A stretch of DNA of 64,000 nt from Knoellia subterranea KCTC 19937 (GCF_000768685.1 NZ_AVPK01000002.1:62001-126000); one strand, 5' to 3'; counted from the stretch's first letter, positions 24,935-34,228 are shown. Program-made: numbers and translations. Notes: a model not told the origin generated them from the sequence alone.

Positions 24935-26711
24935 GCGCGTCGACCTCGTCCGCGAAGTCGCGCATGACGATGTTGCGCTTGAGCTTCAGCGACGGGGTCA
25001 GGTGGCCGGTCTCCTCGGTGAAGTCCGACTCGAGCACGGCGAACTTGCGGATCGACTCGGCCTTGGAGACAGCCGTGTTCGCCTCGTCGACGGCCTTCTG
25101 CAGCTCGGCCAGAACGGTCTCGTCCGTGCGCGCCTTGGCGGGCGTGATGCCCTCGAGGCCGTGGTTCGCGGCCCACATCGGCAGCATCTCCTCGTCGAGC
25201 GTCAGCAGCGCCGCAATGAATGGCTTCTGGTCACCGACGACGATGCACTGCGACACCAGGGGGTGCGCACGCAGCCGGTCCTCGAGCACGGCCGGAGCGA
25301 CGTTCTTGCCGCCCGCCGTCACGAGGATCTCCTTCTTGCGACCCGTGATCCGCAGGTAGCCGTCCTCGTCGAGTTCACCGATGTCGCCGGTGTGGAACCA
25401 GCCGTCACGGATCGACTCGGCCGTCGCCTCGGGGTTGTTGCGGTAGTTCGCGAACACCTGCACGCCCTTGAGCAGAATCTCGCCGTCCTCGGCGATGCGG
25501 ATGCTCGAACCGGGAAGCGGCGGACCGACCGTGCCGACCTTGAGGCGCTCGGGCAGGTTGACCGAGATCGGCGCCGTCGTCTCGGTGAGTCCGTAGCCCT
25601 CGAGGATCGTCACACCGATGCCGCGGAAGAAGTGGCCGAGGCGGGTACCGAGCGGCGCACCCCCCGAGACGGCGTACTGCACCTTGCCGCCCATGGCGTC
25701 GCGCAGCTTGCCGTAGACGAGCTTGTCGAAGACGGCGTGCTTGGCCTTGAGTCCGAAGCCGACCGAACCAGCCTGCTGCGCCTCGGACCACGCGATGGCG
25801 GTGTCCGCAGCCTTGGCGAAGATGTTGCCCTTGCCACCGGCGACGGCCTTGGCCTCGGCGGAGTTGTAGACCTTCTCGAACACGCGCGGAACGGCCAGGA
25901 TAAACGTCGGCTGGTAGCTCGCGAAGTCGTCGAGGAGCGTCTTGATGTCGGCCGAGTGGGCCATCTTGGCGCCTGCCTGGACGCACAGCACCTCGATGAA
26001 GCGGGCGAAGACGTGGGCGAGGGGGAGGAAGAGGAGCGTCGAGGCGCCAGGAGCACCGACGACGTCCTTGAGCTTCTCGACGGTGTTCTCGGCGAGGTCG
26101 AGGAAATTGCCGTGGGTCAGCTCCACGCCCTTGGGGCGTCCCGTGGTGCCGGAGGTGTAGATGATCGTCGCGACGGACCCGCGGTCGATCGCGGCGCGCG
26201 CCGTCGTCAGGACGGAGTCGTCGGAGCTGGCGCCGTTCGCGGCGAGGGTGTCGAGGTCACCGTTGTCGATCGTCCAGGTGTGGGCCAGGGCGGGGAGGTT
26301 GCCGGCGACGCTCGCGACCGCGCTTGCGTGCTTCTCGGACTCGACGACCACGCCCATCGCGCCCGAGTCCTTGAGGATCCACTCGACCTGGTCGGGGGAG
26401 GAGGTTTCGTAGATCGGCACGGGGATGGCGCCGGCGGCCCACAGGGCGAAGTCGGTGAGCGTCCACTCGTAGCGGGTGCGGCTCATGATGGCGACGGCCG
26501 AGCCGGGCGTGATTCCCGCGGCGACGAAGCCCTTGGCCAACGCGTCGACACCATCGGCGAACTCCTTGGCGGAGACGTCGCTCCACCCCGCGCCGGACCG
26601 CATGCCGAAGAGGATTCGTTGAGGATTCTCGTTGCGGTGCCGCACCGGCAGGTCAGCCAGGCTTCCCTCCGTGGTCGCGGGGGTGAGGGCGGGAGTGGAC
26701 TTCTCTTGCAA
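24921..26711 (-). CDS. fadD15: Long-chain fatty acid--CoA ligase (FadD15-like)
   Basis: Activates long-chain fatty acids to acyl-AMP and acyl-CoA. 596 residues with all ANL-superfamily motifs: TIIYTSGTTGRPKGVELTHG (about residues 180-199), YGLTETTAP (about 365), HTGDIGELDEDGYLRITGRKK (about 437-457, including the hinge Asp), and the adenylation Lys in TPSLKLKRN near the C-terminus. The TTG start at 26711 follows AGGAGA at 6 bases. The protein ends in DAQYGG; the last bases of the gene are the seed of the 88-bp repeat. The gene corresponds in position to Rv2187. Confidence 0.92.
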   Translation of the reverse strand: MQEKSTPALTPATTEGSLADLPVRHRNENPQRILFGMRSGAGWSDVSAKEFADGVDALAKGFVAAGITPGSAVAIMSRTRYEWTLTDFALWAAGAIPVPIYETSSPDQVEWILKDSGAMGVVVESEKHASAVASVAGNLPALAHTWTIDNGDLDTLAANGASSDDSVLTTARAAIDRGSVATIIYTSGTTGRPKGVELTHGNFLDLAENTVEKLKDVVGAPGASTLLFLPLAHVFARFIEVLCVQAGAKMAHSADIKTLLDDFASYQPTFILAVPRVFEKVYNSAEAKAVAGGKGNIFAKAADTAIAWSEAQQAGSVGFGLKAKHAVFDKLVYGKLRDAMGGKVQYAVSGGAPLGTRLGHFFRGIGVTILEGYGLTETTAPISVNLPERLKVGTVGPPLPGSSIRIAEDGEILLKGVQVFANYRNNPEATAESIRDGWFHTGDIGELDEDGYLRITGRKKEILVTAGGKNVAPAVLEDRLRAHPLVSQCIVVGDQKPFIAALLTLDEEMLPMWAANHGLEGITPAKARTDETVLAELQKAVDEANTAVSKAESIRKFAVLESDFTEETGHLTPSLKLKRNIVMRDFADEVDAQYGG

Positions 26712-26835
26712 CGTGTTCTCCTTCGACCGGACGCGACGGCATCGGCGTTCCCGATTGACCAGCGGATGGGCGGTGGACGTGACATCCGCCGTCCTCCGAT
26801 CCTAGAGGTAGGGGCCCGCCCGGTAGCCTGCGCCC

Positions 26836-27288
26836 ATGACAGAAAGCACGTCGTCCAGCATCCATATCTCCGCCGACCCGGGCGCCGTGCTCGACGTCAT
26901 CGCGGACTTCGAGGCCTATCCGCAGTGGGCCGAGCAGGTCAAGAGCGTCTCGATCCTCAGTGAGGATGGCGACGGGTGGGCCGATCAGGTCGAGTTCGTC
27001 CTCGATGCCGGCGCGGTCAAGGACACCTACGTCCTGGAGTACGACTGGGACGGCATCGCCGAGGATGGCTCCGGTGCCGTCACCTGGCAGCTGGTGCGGG
27101 CCGGCGTGCTCAAGGCGCTGGACGGGACCTACACGCTCACGGGCGATGCGGACGGCACTCAGGTCGACTACGCGCTCGCCGTCGACGTGAAGATCCCGAT
27201 GATCGGCATGCTCAAGCGCAAGGCCGAGAAGCTCATCATCGACACGGCGCTCAAGGAGCTCAAGAAGCGCGTTGAGTCCCTCGGCTGA
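26836..27288 (+). CDS. SRPBCC (START-like) family protein
   Basis: 150-residue helix-grip protein: SIHISADPGAVLDVIADFEAYPQWAEQ at the N-terminus (written here only as far as needed: the conserved region spans residues 8-35), and the long C-terminal helix KRKAEKLIIDTALKELKKRVES. Related to the mycobacterial TB16.3 protein (Rv2185c) in the same position. Such proteins bind hydrophobic ligands in a cavity; the ligand here is unknown. It is the first gene of a plus-strand run with the ArsA-like ATPase, divergent from fadD, which suggests a shared lipid-related context (inference). Confidence 0.88.
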   Translation: MTESTSSSIHISADPGAVLDVIADFEAYPQWAEQVKSVSILSEDGDGWADQVEFVLDAGAVKDTYVLEYDWDGIAEDGSGAVTWQLVRAGVLKALDGTYTLTGDADGTQVDYALAVDVKIPMIGMLKRKAEKLIIDTALKELKKRVESLG

Positions 27289-28498
27289 ACCGCGCGTCGT
27301 CCTCGTCACGGGCAAGGGCGGTGTCGGCAAGACGACGACCGCCGCGGCCCTGGCGGTCGAGGCGGCCCGAGGGGGACGCCGGACCCTCGTGATGTCCACC
27401 GACGTCGCGCACAGCCTTGGCGACGCCCTCGGCGTGGAACTGCGGACATCCTCGTCGTGGGAACAGACGATGGCCGTGGAGGACCGTCTCCACGCGCAGG
27501 CGGTGGGGGCGCGCACGAGTGTTGCCGCCGACTGGGGGACGTTGCGTGACTACCTGCTCACCGTCCTCGACTCGATCGGCGTCGACCCGGTCGTGGCCGA
27601 GGAGTTCACCGCTCTCCCCGGTGCGGACGAGATCAGTGCCCTCCTGACGCTCGGACACCACGCCACGAGCGGCGACTGGGACGTCATCGTCGTCGACTGT
27701 GCCCCCACGGCCGAGACCCTGCGACTTCTGGCCCTGCCCGAAGTCCTCGGCTGGCACCTCGATCGGCTCATGCCGGTGCAGCGGCGTCTCCTCACGGCCA
27801 TGCGACCGGCGGCCGCGGCGGCTGCCGGGTTGCCACTGCCGGGCCCGGAGGTCGTCGACGTCATCACGATGTGGCGCGAGCACATGGCCGAGGTCCGCAC
27901 GATGCTCACCTCGGAGCACGCGAGCGTGCGGATCGTCCTCACTCCCGAGAACGTCGTGATCGCCGAGGCCCGACGAATCCTCACCTCGCTGTCACTGCAC
28001 GGGTATGCCGTCGACGCCGTGGTCGTCAATCGCGTCATCCCGGTGGACGAGGACCCGTGGCGCGCGGCGTGGAACGCCGCCCAGGCCAGTGGTCTGCGCA
28101 CCATCACGGAGTCCTTCCACGGCATCCCGGTCCTCACGGCGCCCTATCTGGCGGGAGAGCCCACTGGGCCGGACGCCCTGGCGGACCTCGCGGCCCAGAC
28201 GGACAGTCTGGACGGGGAGGCGCCCGCACTGGACGCGCCCGTGCCACCACGGGGCCTCCACGTCGAGGCCGATGGGGACGACTTCGTCCTCGTGTTGCCC
28301 CTTCCGCTGGCACGGTCGGGGGATGTCGACCTCGCCCGCCGCGCCGACGACCTCGTCGTCGACGTCAGCGGTGTGCGCAGGGTCATCGCGTTGCCGTCGG
28401 TGCTGCGACGGTGCATCGTCAAGAATGCAGGGGTGCGCTCCGGTGAACTGCGAGTGCGATTCGTCCGTGATGAGGAGGTGTGGCCCCGTGGACGCTGA
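27272..28498 (+). CDS. ArsA-family (Get3-like) ATPase
   Basis: 408-residue deviant-Walker P-loop ATPase: VVLVTGKGGVGKTTTAAALA (about residues 9-28), switch I near STDVAHSLGDALG, and VIVVDCAPTAETLRLLALPE (about 136-155). The C-terminal 80 residues resemble the HSP20-like domain of actinobacterial ArsA proteins (GRPRGLHVE-type strand to VRFVRDEEVWPRG). No arsenite-binding cysteine cluster is seen, so arsenic export is unlikely. The start is TTG at 27272, overlapping the SRPBCC gene end by 17 bases with only a weak ribosome site. The gene matches Rv2184c in position. Role unknown, possibly in membrane-protein or lipid handling. Confidence 0.85.
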   Translation: MSPSAEPRVVLVTGKGGVGKTTTAAALAVEAARGGRRTLVMSTDVAHSLGDALGVELRTSSSWEQTMAVEDRLHAQAVGARTSVAADWGTLRDYLLTVLDSIGVDPVVAEEFTALPGADEISALLTLGHHATSGDWDVIVVDCAPTAETLRLLALPEVLGWHLDRLMPVQRRLLTAMRPAAAAAAGLPLPGPEVVDVITMWREHMAEVRTMLTSEHASVRIVLTPENVVIAEARRILTSLSLHGYAVDAVVVNRVIPVDEDPWRAAWNAAQASGLRTITESFHGIPVLTAPYLAGEPTGPDALADLAAQTDSLDGEAPALDAPVPPRGLHVEADGDDFVLVLPLPLARSGDVDLARRADDLVVDVSGVRRVIALPSVLRRCIVKNAGVRSGELRVRFVRDEEVWPRGR

Positions 28499-28889
28499 CA
28501 CGCGACTCGATGCCGCGGTGGGATCTGTGGCCGAGGAGGCGGCGAAGTTGCTCGAGGCTCTGGGGCGCTCAGCCGCCCCACGAGGTGAGCGACGCGCCGA
28601 CGACTCGGATGCGTCGGACACGCCGACGGGTGAGCACGTCCACGTCGCGGTGGGTGACGCCGAGTCGTGCACCTGGTGTCCGGTCTGCCGCTCGGTCACG
28701 GCCCTGCGTGGCGTCAGCCCCGAGACCATGGAGCGACTCGCTGACCTGGCCGCCGCTGCGGCGACGTTGTTCGCGGACCTGGCGAGCCGGCATACGCCGA
28801 CGTCGGAAACCCGACCACGCGCGACGCCGGGCGACCGCACTCCACGTACCGAACCGATCGCCGTCGTCGACGAGGAGGACGTCCCGTGA
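28488..28889 (+). CDS. Conserved hypothetical with CxxCxxC, Rv2183c position
   Basis: 133-residue protein. It begins with GTG at 28488 after GAGGAGGTG and overlaps the ArsA gene end by 11 bases. Helical N-terminus (about residues 4-28), a central cysteine group in DAESCTWCPVCRSVTALRG (about 63-81) that may bind metal, a second helix LADLAAAAATLFADLASRH, and a polar tail. Its stop overlaps the glucokinase start (GTGA). Coupled on both sides, so it is probably expressed with the ATPase and may be its partner (inference). No function known. Confidence 0.8.
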   Translation: MDADTRLDAAVGSVAEEAAKLLEALGRSAAPRGERRADDSDASDTPTGEHVHVAVGDAESCTWCPVCRSVTALRGVSPETMERLADLAAAAATLFADLASRHTPTSETRPRATPGDRTPRTEPIAVVDEEDVP

Positions 28890-29848
28890 GTCTGGCCATC
28901 GGCATCGACATCGGGGGCACCAAGGTCGCCGGCGGTGTCGTCGACGAGAGCGGCTCGATCCTCGCGCGGGCGCGCCGGGACACACCGCACCGGTCCAAGC
29001 GTCCGCAGGTGGTCGAGGACACGATCGTCGACGTCGTGGAGGAGTTGCGGGCCGCACACCCCGGCGTCGGCTCCGTGGGTATCGGGGCGGCCGGGTTCGT
29101 CGCCGCCGACCGAGCCACCGTCGCCTTCGCCCCGCACCTCTCGTGGCGCGATGAACCCCTGCGCGACAACCTGAGCAAGCGCATCGACGCGCCGATCCTC
29201 GTCGACAACGACGCCAACGCCGCGTGCTGGGCCGAATGGAGATTCGGTGCGGCACAGGGCGATCCGGACGTCGTCATGGTCAATCTCGGGACCGGGATCG
29301 GGGGCGCCATCCTCATCGAGGGCGAGATCTTTCGCGGGCGATACGGGATCGCGGGCGAGTTCGGCCACATGCAGGTCGTCCCGGAGGGGCAGCGGTGCGA
29401 GTGCGGCAATCGGGGCTGCTGGGAGCAGTACGCGTCGGGCAACGCCCTCGTGCGAGAGGCCCGCGCCATGATCCTCGCGAACTCACCCGTGGCGACCGAC
29501 CTCGCGGCCCGCGTCGATGGGCGTGCCGACGAGCTGACCGGACCCATCGTCACCGAGGCCGCCCGCGACGGTGATCCCACCTCGACCGAACTCCTCGCCG
29601 AGATCGGCCACTGGCTTGGCATCGGCATCGCCAACCTCGCGGCGGCCCTCGACCCCGGGACCTTCGTCATCGGCGGGGGAGTGTCTGCCGCCGGCGAGCT
29701 CCTCCTCGGGCCGGCTCGCGACACGTTCCGGCGTCGGCTCACCGGGCGCGGCTATCGCCCCGAGGCCCGCATCGTCGCCGCACGGTTGGGCAACGAGGCC
29801 GGGCTGATCGGTGCTGCCGACCTCGCCCGCAACGCTGCGCAGGGCTGA
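28886..29848 (+). CDS. ROK-family glucokinase
   Basis: 320-residue sugar kinase. The ATP-binding motif AIGIDIGGTKVAGGVV is at the N-terminus, the catalytic Asp is in ILVDNDANAACWAEW (about residues 105-119), and the ROK signature and zinc site lie in GIAGEFGHMQV and CECGNRGCWEQYASG (about 170-185). These features suit glucose phosphorylation using ATP. Nothing typical of polyphosphate glucokinases is evident, but that cannot be excluded. It is the third coupled gene after the ArsA-like ATPase, followed by a nuclease-like gene after 13 bases. Confidence 0.9.
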   Translation: MSLAIGIDIGGTKVAGGVVDESGSILARARRDTPHRSKRPQVVEDTIVDVVEELRAAHPGVGSVGIGAAGFVAADRATVAFAPHLSWRDEPLRDNLSKRIDAPILVDNDANAACWAEWRFGAAQGDPDVVMVNLGTGIGGAILIEGEIFRGRYGIAGEFGHMQVVPEGQRCECGNRGCWEQYASGNALVREARAMILANSPVATDLAARVDGRADELTGPIVTEAARDGDPTSTELLAEIGHWLGIGIANLAAALDPGTFVIGGGVSAAGELLLGPARDTFRRRLTGRGYRPEARIVAARLGNEAGLIGAADLARNAAQG

Positions 29849-29861
29849 CCACGGGGCGGGC

Positions 29862-30671
29862 ATGACCACGATCCGGATCGCGAGCTACAACACCCGTGAC
29901 TTCCTGGAGGACCCGTATGCCGCGGCGCGGGTCGTGCGCGCCATCGACCCCGACGTGCTCTGCCTCCAGGAGGTGCCACGTCGCCTGTTCTCGCCACAGA
30001 GGGTCGCGAACTTCGCGCGCGACTGCGGAATGTTCTGGTCCGGCAGGCACCGGGGGAGCGGCGGGACGACGATCTTCACCTCATTGCGGGTCGACGTCGT
30101 CGAGTCCCGGCACCACCGACTCCGGGTTGCCCGCCTCCAACGCACTCGGGGTTTTGCCCTGGCCCGCGTGGCGGCCCCCGGTCGGGAGCCGATCGCTGTG
30201 GCGAGTGTCCACCTCAGCCTCGACGCGCACGAGCGGGCCGAGCACGCTCGCGTCATCCTCAAGTCGATCAACGTCGGCGGCGAAGTTGTCCTCGCCGGTG
30301 ATCTCAACGAGGGCGACTCCGGTGAGGCCTGGAAGGCGTTCGCCGGCGTGATGCGCCTCGTGTCACCGACGACTCCGACCTACCCGGCGAGTCGGCCACG
30401 CCGGGTCCTCGACGTCATCTTTGCCTCACCGGGTCTGCGGCCGTTGCCGCACGTCGACGTGGCGATTCCCGAGGCCGACCTCGTTGCGGGGAGCGACCAT
30501 CGCCCGACCTGGGTCGACATCGCCCTCGACGAACCGACCGCGACGCAGGAGCGCGCCGAGGCGGCTGCCGAACGGGCGAGCGCGGCCGTCACCGAGGAGA
30601 TGGTCAGCGAGGCCGAAGCCGAGTCTGACGTCGAAGCCGAGACTGGCGCCGAGGCCCGAACCACTCCCTAG
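29862..30671 (+). CDS. Endonuclease/exonuclease/phosphatase family protein
   Basis: 269-residue protein of the DNase I-like fold: IRIASYNTRDFLED (about residues 4-17), CLQEVPRRLF with the metal Glu (about 38), SVHLSLDAHERAEH (about 106-119), VVLAGDLNEGDSGEAW (about 129-144) and the terminal GSDHRPTWVDI (about 208). The last 45 residues are a Glu/Ala-rich low-complexity tail. It could cleave nucleic acids, phosphodiesters or phospholipid head groups. The ATG at 29862 lies 13 bases after the glucokinase stop, so it probably belongs to the same operon. No signal peptide. Confidence 0.85.
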   Translation: MTTIRIASYNTRDFLEDPYAAARVVRAIDPDVLCLQEVPRRLFSPQRVANFARDCGMFWSGRHRGSGGTTIFTSLRVDVVESRHHRLRVARLQRTRGFALARVAAPGREPIAVASVHLSLDAHERAEHARVILKSINVGGEVVLAGDLNEGDSGEAWKAFAGVMRLVSPTTPTYPASRPRRVLDVIFASPGLRPLPHVDVAIPEADLVAGSDHRPTWVDIALDEPTATQERAEAAAERASAAVTEEMVSEAEAESDVEAETGAEARTTP

Positions 30672-30693
30672 AACACGAGGCAGAGCGCTCGGG

Positions 30694-31284
30694 TCAGACG
30701 CGAGCGCCGTCGTCGTCCTCGAGGTTGCGGTGCTTGGGCTGGCGCATGACGAGCAGCCCGAAGCCGCCGAGAAAGAGGACGATCGACCCGAGGATCCACC
30801 ACCCGCGATAGAACGGGCCGGTCACCGCGATCCAGACCATGAGCAGCGGGCCACCGACGAGTCCCACGATCGCACCCCAGTAGCCCAGATCCTCGCCGGG
30901 TGGCAACTGCACCGGGCCGGGCTCGAAGTGGTCGTCCTCGTCGTCGATGCTCGGACCGGCACGCCACGCGCCCGGCGCGCCCGCCTCGTCGGGCGTCGTA
31001 CCCGCGCCGAGAGCTGTCGGCTCGGTGACGGCTGGGGGCCCGGCGTGAGGAGCGGTGACGTCGCTGAGGTCCGACTGCGCGTCGGCGTCGGCGTCGCCGT
31101 CGCCGTCGCCGTCAGCAGCATCCGTGGCGGCGTCAGGCTCGGGCGCCGTGGGCTCGGAACGGGACAACGCGGTATACGCCGTCGTGATGTCCTGGACGGT
31201 CTGCGGTTTGGGCAACCGGTCCGCGTCGTCGTCCCAGTGGGCGACGATCGCGTCGAACTCGGCGTCGATGTCACGCTCGCTCAT
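30694..31284 (-). CDS. Acidic two-helix membrane protein, unknown
   Basis: 196-residue protein with a long acidic cytoplasmic N-terminus. It includes an Asp/Gly/Ala low-complexity run (about residues 56-70) encoded by a GTC-type triplet repeat at 31079-31120. Two membrane helices follow at about 133-155 and 162-182, joined by a short FYRGWW loop, and a charged tail. The N-terminal residues MSERDIDAEFDAIVAHWDDD are the best-conserved-looking part. I do not recognise the family. It is convergent with the nuclease-like gene and divergent from plsC. Confidence 0.65.
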   Translation of the reverse strand: MSERDIDAEFDAIVAHWDDDADRLPKPQTVQDITTAYTALSRSEPTAPEPDAATDAADGDGDGDADADAQSDLSDVTAPHAGPPAVTEPTALGAGTTPDEAGAPGAWRAGPSIDDEDDHFEPGPVQLPPGEDLGYWGAIVGLVGGPLLMVWIAVTGPFYRGWWILGSIVLFLGGFGLLVMRQPKHRNLEDDDGARV

Positions 31285-31446
31285 GGGGCTGCCTCACGGA
31301 GATGGGACGTACGGAGAAATGGTGCCACGCTCCGGCGCACGACGCGCCGGGACATGTGCGCCAACGTCGACCACTGCGTGAATAGTCCACCGAGGGCAGG
31401 GAACCTGTGCACTAGAGTCGAACTCGTCTCGACGGAAAGGACGACG

Positions 31447-32286
31447 GTGTTCTACTGGGTGCTCAAAACGGTGGTCCTGGGCCCACTGCTCAAGCTCCTC
31501 TTCCGTCCATGGGTGGAGGGTGAGGAAAACATCCCCGAGACCGGCGGGGCGATCTTCGCGAGCAACCACCTCTCGTTCTCCGACTCGATCTTCCTTCCGC
31601 TCGTCGTGCCGCGCCGGATGACGTTTCTGGCCAAGGCCGACTACTTCACCGGCGCCGGGCTCAAGGGCCGTCTCACGGCAGCGTTCTTCCGCGGTGTCGG
31701 TCAGGTGCCCGTCGACCGTTCCGGAGGCAAGGCGAGCGAGGCCGCCCTCAACTCCGGCCTCAAGATCCTCAACCGTGGTGAGCTGCTCGGGCTCTATCCC
31801 GAGGGCACGCGCTCGCCGGACGGTCGCCTCTACAAGGGCAAGACCGGTGTGGCGCGCATGGCCCTCGAGGCGGGCGTCCCCGTCATCCCCGTTGCCATGA
31901 TCGACACCGACAAGGCCCAGCCGACGGGCAAGGTGATCCCCAAGGTCATGCGGGTCGGCGTCAAGATCGGCAAGCCGTTGGACTTCTCGCGCTACCAGGG
32001 CATGGAGGACGACCGGTTCGTCCTGCGCTCGATCACCGACGAGGTGATGTACGCGCTGATGGAGCTCTCCGGTCAGGAGTACGTCGACATGTATGCCGGG
32101 TCGATGAAGGACCGGATGACGCGCGCCAAGCGGATCCTCCAGCGCGAGCAGGCCGAGGCCGCCAAGCCCGGACGCGCCGTGGACGAACTCGAGCGGGAGC
32201 TCGAGGGCCTCGACAGCGGGCACGGGCAGTCCGGCGAGTCCGGCGGCTCGGGTCGCTCGCGCACCGACGAACAACGTGCCGGCTGA
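31447..32286 (+). CDS. 1-acyl-sn-glycerol-3-phosphate acyltransferase (PlsC type)
   Basis: 279-residue membrane-associated acyltransferase making phosphatidic acid. Motif I is ASNHLSFSDSIFLPL (HX4D, about residues 40-54), motif II is around GQVPVDRSGG, motif III is GLYPEGTRSPDG (about 113-124), and motif IV is VPVIPVAMI (about 142). The GTG at 31447 follows GGAAAGGA. The C-terminal 50 residues are polar, Glu/Gly/Ser-rich. Equivalent in position to Rv2182c, near fadD15, so the region has a lipid-synthesis theme. The TAG-type -10 hexamer TAGAGT at 31413 may be its promoter. Confidence 0.9.
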   Translation: MFYWVLKTVVLGPLLKLLFRPWVEGEENIPETGGAIFASNHLSFSDSIFLPLVVPRRMTFLAKADYFTGAGLKGRLTAAFFRGVGQVPVDRSGGKASEAALNSGLKILNRGELLGLYPEGTRSPDGRLYKGKTGVARMALEAGVPVIPVAMIDTDKAQPTGKVIPKVMRVGVKIGKPLDFSRYQGMEDDRFVLRSITDEVMYALMELSGQEYVDMYAGSMKDRMTRAKRILQREQAEAAKPGRAVDELERELEGLDSGHGQSGESGGSGRSRTDEQRAG

Positions 32287-33484
32287 GGTCGTGAACCGCC
32301 GGGGGGCCCTCTTTGGCGTGACCGCGCGATCGGTGCGGACCGGGCGCGCCGAACCGGTCATCGTCGAGGCCTTCTCGCGCGGCCTCGACTGGTTCCGTCC
32401 CGCAGCCGCCCTGTATGCCGGCACCGTCGTGTGGCGACGCCACGACGCGATGCTGCGGCCCTGGGTGGCGTTCACCGTCATCGCGGTGCTCATGGCGTTC
32501 AGCCTCGCGCTGCTGGTCTTCCGGCGGCGGACCACGGGCCTGCTCGTCGCGGAGGTCGCGCTCGCGGTCGGAGGGATCTTCGCGACCCTCCTCGCCGACC
32601 ATCCCGAGGACGTCGCGGCCGGACAGTTCACCCTGCCGACCATCTGGGCAGCGGGCTGCGTTGCTGGGGCGGCGGTGCTGCACGGGCGACTGGGCGGGTT
32701 CGTCGTGGCTGCCGTCATCGCGACTGCGGACATCCTCGAGGTGGGGTCACCGACGCCCACGACGTGGCACAACATCCTCCTGCTCTTCCTCCTCGGCGTC
32801 CTCATCGGACTCGCCATCGACCTAGCGCGCGGCAGCCTCCAGCGCTACGAGCAGGTCCTCGCCGAACGCGAACGGCTGCGCGAGCGTGAACGGCTGGCGC
32901 GCGTGGTCCACGACGGCGTGCTCCAGACGCTGGCCTTCATCCACCGGCGCGGTGAGGAGATGGGAGGCGACGGGGCGGAACTCGGTCGGCTCGCGGCCGA
33001 GCAGGAGCGGACCCTGCGCCGCCTCGTCTCGCAGGACGTCGTGAACCCGCGCCCCGAGTCCACTGTTGCGGGTGCTGCTCCAGTCGCGCTCGGCGACCTC
33101 CGCGCCGTCCTCGGGTCCCATGAGGGCGAACGGGTCAGCGTCTCGCTGCCGGGCGGTCCCGTCCTCGTCGACGGCGAGCGCGCGTCCGAGATCGATGCCG
33201 CCGTCGTGGCCGCCCTGGACAACGTCGACCGTCACGCCGGCCCGGAGGCCCGCGCTTGGGTGCTGCTCGAGGACAGCGGTGAGACCGTGACCGTGACCGT
33301 GCGCGACAACGGCGTGGGCGACGAGCCCGAGCACCTGCACTCGGCGGCCCAGCGCGGCCGCCTCGGCGTCAGCCAGTCCATCATCGGACGCGTCCGCGAC
33401 CTCGGCGGGTCGGCCGAGATCGTCACTCGACCCGGCGGTGGTTGCCGGGTCGTCATCTCCGTTCCCCGCGAGGAGTCGGCATGA
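32276..33484 (+). CDS. MacS-like sensor histidine kinase
   Basis: 402-residue membrane kinase. Five or so hydrophobic segments lie between about residues 40 and 185, then a coiled linker rich in Arg/Glu (RYEQVLAERERLRERERLA), the NarL-type phospho-acceptor His in RVVHDGVLQTLAFIHRR (about 211-227), then the ATPase domain with ALDNVDRHAGP, VRDNGVGDEP and GRLGVSQSIIGR. Layout resembles the MacS family of envelope-stress kinases in actinobacteria; this name is a moderate-confidence match. The GTG start overlaps the plsC end by 11 bases and the stop overlaps the regulator's start, so plsC, kinase and regulator may share a transcript. Confidence 0.85.
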   Translation: MPAEVVNRRGALFGVTARSVRTGRAEPVIVEAFSRGLDWFRPAAALYAGTVVWRRHDAMLRPWVAFTVIAVLMAFSLALLVFRRRTTGLLVAEVALAVGGIFATLLADHPEDVAAGQFTLPTIWAAGCVAGAAVLHGRLGGFVVAAVIATADILEVGSPTPTTWHNILLLFLLGVLIGLAIDLARGSLQRYEQVLAERERLRERERLARVVHDGVLQTLAFIHRRGEEMGGDGAELGRLAAEQERTLRRLVSQDVVNPRPESTVAGAAPVALGDLRAVLGSHEGERVSVSLPGGPVLVDGERASEIDAAVVAALDNVDRHAGPEARAWVLLEDSGETVTVTVRDNGVGDEPEHLHSAAQRGRLGVSQSIIGRVRDLGGSAEIVTRPGGGCRVVISVPREESA

Positions 33485-34176
33485 CCGACAGTGCACGCCC
33501 GACGACAGTGGTCGTGGCCGATGACCACCCCCTGTGGTTGGGCGCCCTGGAGCGGGACCTCGCCGAGGCCGGACTCGAAGTCGTCGCGACGGCAGCCGAC
33601 GGCCCGTCGACCGTCCGGCGCACGCGGGCCACCCAGCCCGACGTCCTCGTCCTCGACCTCAACCTGCCGGGGATGCGCGGCGACGAGGTGTGCCGTGCCC
33701 TCGGCGACCTCGAGACGAGGGTGCTCATCCTGTCCGCCAGCGGTGAGCAACTCGACGTCCTCGCCGCCATCAAGGCGGGCGCGACCGGCTACCTCGTGAA
33801 GTCCGCCTCGAGCCAGGAGATCGTCGAAGCGGTCGCGGCGACGGCCCGGGGCGAGGCGGTGTTCACACCCGGTCTGGCCGGCCTGGTGCTGGGGGAGTTC
33901 CGGCGCATGGCGGCGGGGGACACCGGGCAGGAGGCTGCCCAGGCCCCGGCGGGCCGGCCCATCCCCGAACTGACCGACCGCGAGACCGAGGTGTTGCGCC
34001 TCGTCGCGACCGGCATGTCCTACAAGGAGATCGCCGCCGAGCTCGTCCTCTCGCACCGGACCGTCCAGAACCACGTCCAGAACACTCTGGGGAAGCTGCA
34101 CCTGCACAACCGCGTCGAACTCGTCCGGTTCGCCCTCGCCCGGGGGCTGGAGGACGGACCGACCGGCCGGGACTGA
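33481..34176 (+). CDS. NarL/LuxR-type response regulator
   Basis: 231-residue regulator. The receiver domain (about residues 9-125) keeps the acidic pair in VVVADDHPLWLGA, the phospho-Asp in VLVLDLNLPGMRGDE (about 58), the Thr/Ser in LILSASGE and the Lys in GYLVKSASS. A C-terminal LuxR HTH follows (about 160-220): ELTDRETEVLRLVATGMSYKEIA... and SHRTVQNHVQNTLGKLHLHN. Translation is coupled to the kinase through ATGA. The target genes cannot be seen. Confidence 0.93.
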   Translation: MTDSARPTTVVVADDHPLWLGALERDLAEAGLEVVATAADGPSTVRRTRATQPDVLVLDLNLPGMRGDEVCRALGDLETRVLILSASGEQLDVLAAIKAGATGYLVKSASSQEIVEAVAATARGEAVFTPGLAGLVLGEFRRMAAGDTGQEAAQAPAGRPIPELTDRETEVLRLVATGMSYKEIAAELVLSHRTVQNHVQNTLGKLHLHNRVELVRFALARGLEDGPTGRD

Positions 34177-34228
34177 CCGGCATACGGGCGCCGCAGGCCA
34201 CGAGTCGAGACGCGCCTATCCTTGACAG

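Noticed and set aside
24531-26963. 810-codon open frame on the plus strand opposite fadD and through the repeat array
   Set aside because: Antisense to a complete acyl-CoA ligase and made partly of repeat translation; not a gene.
27272-28498. Arsenite-export ATPase
   Set aside because: No arsenite-binding cysteines or arsB/arsR neighbours; the gene fits the actinobacterial Rv2184c-like group.
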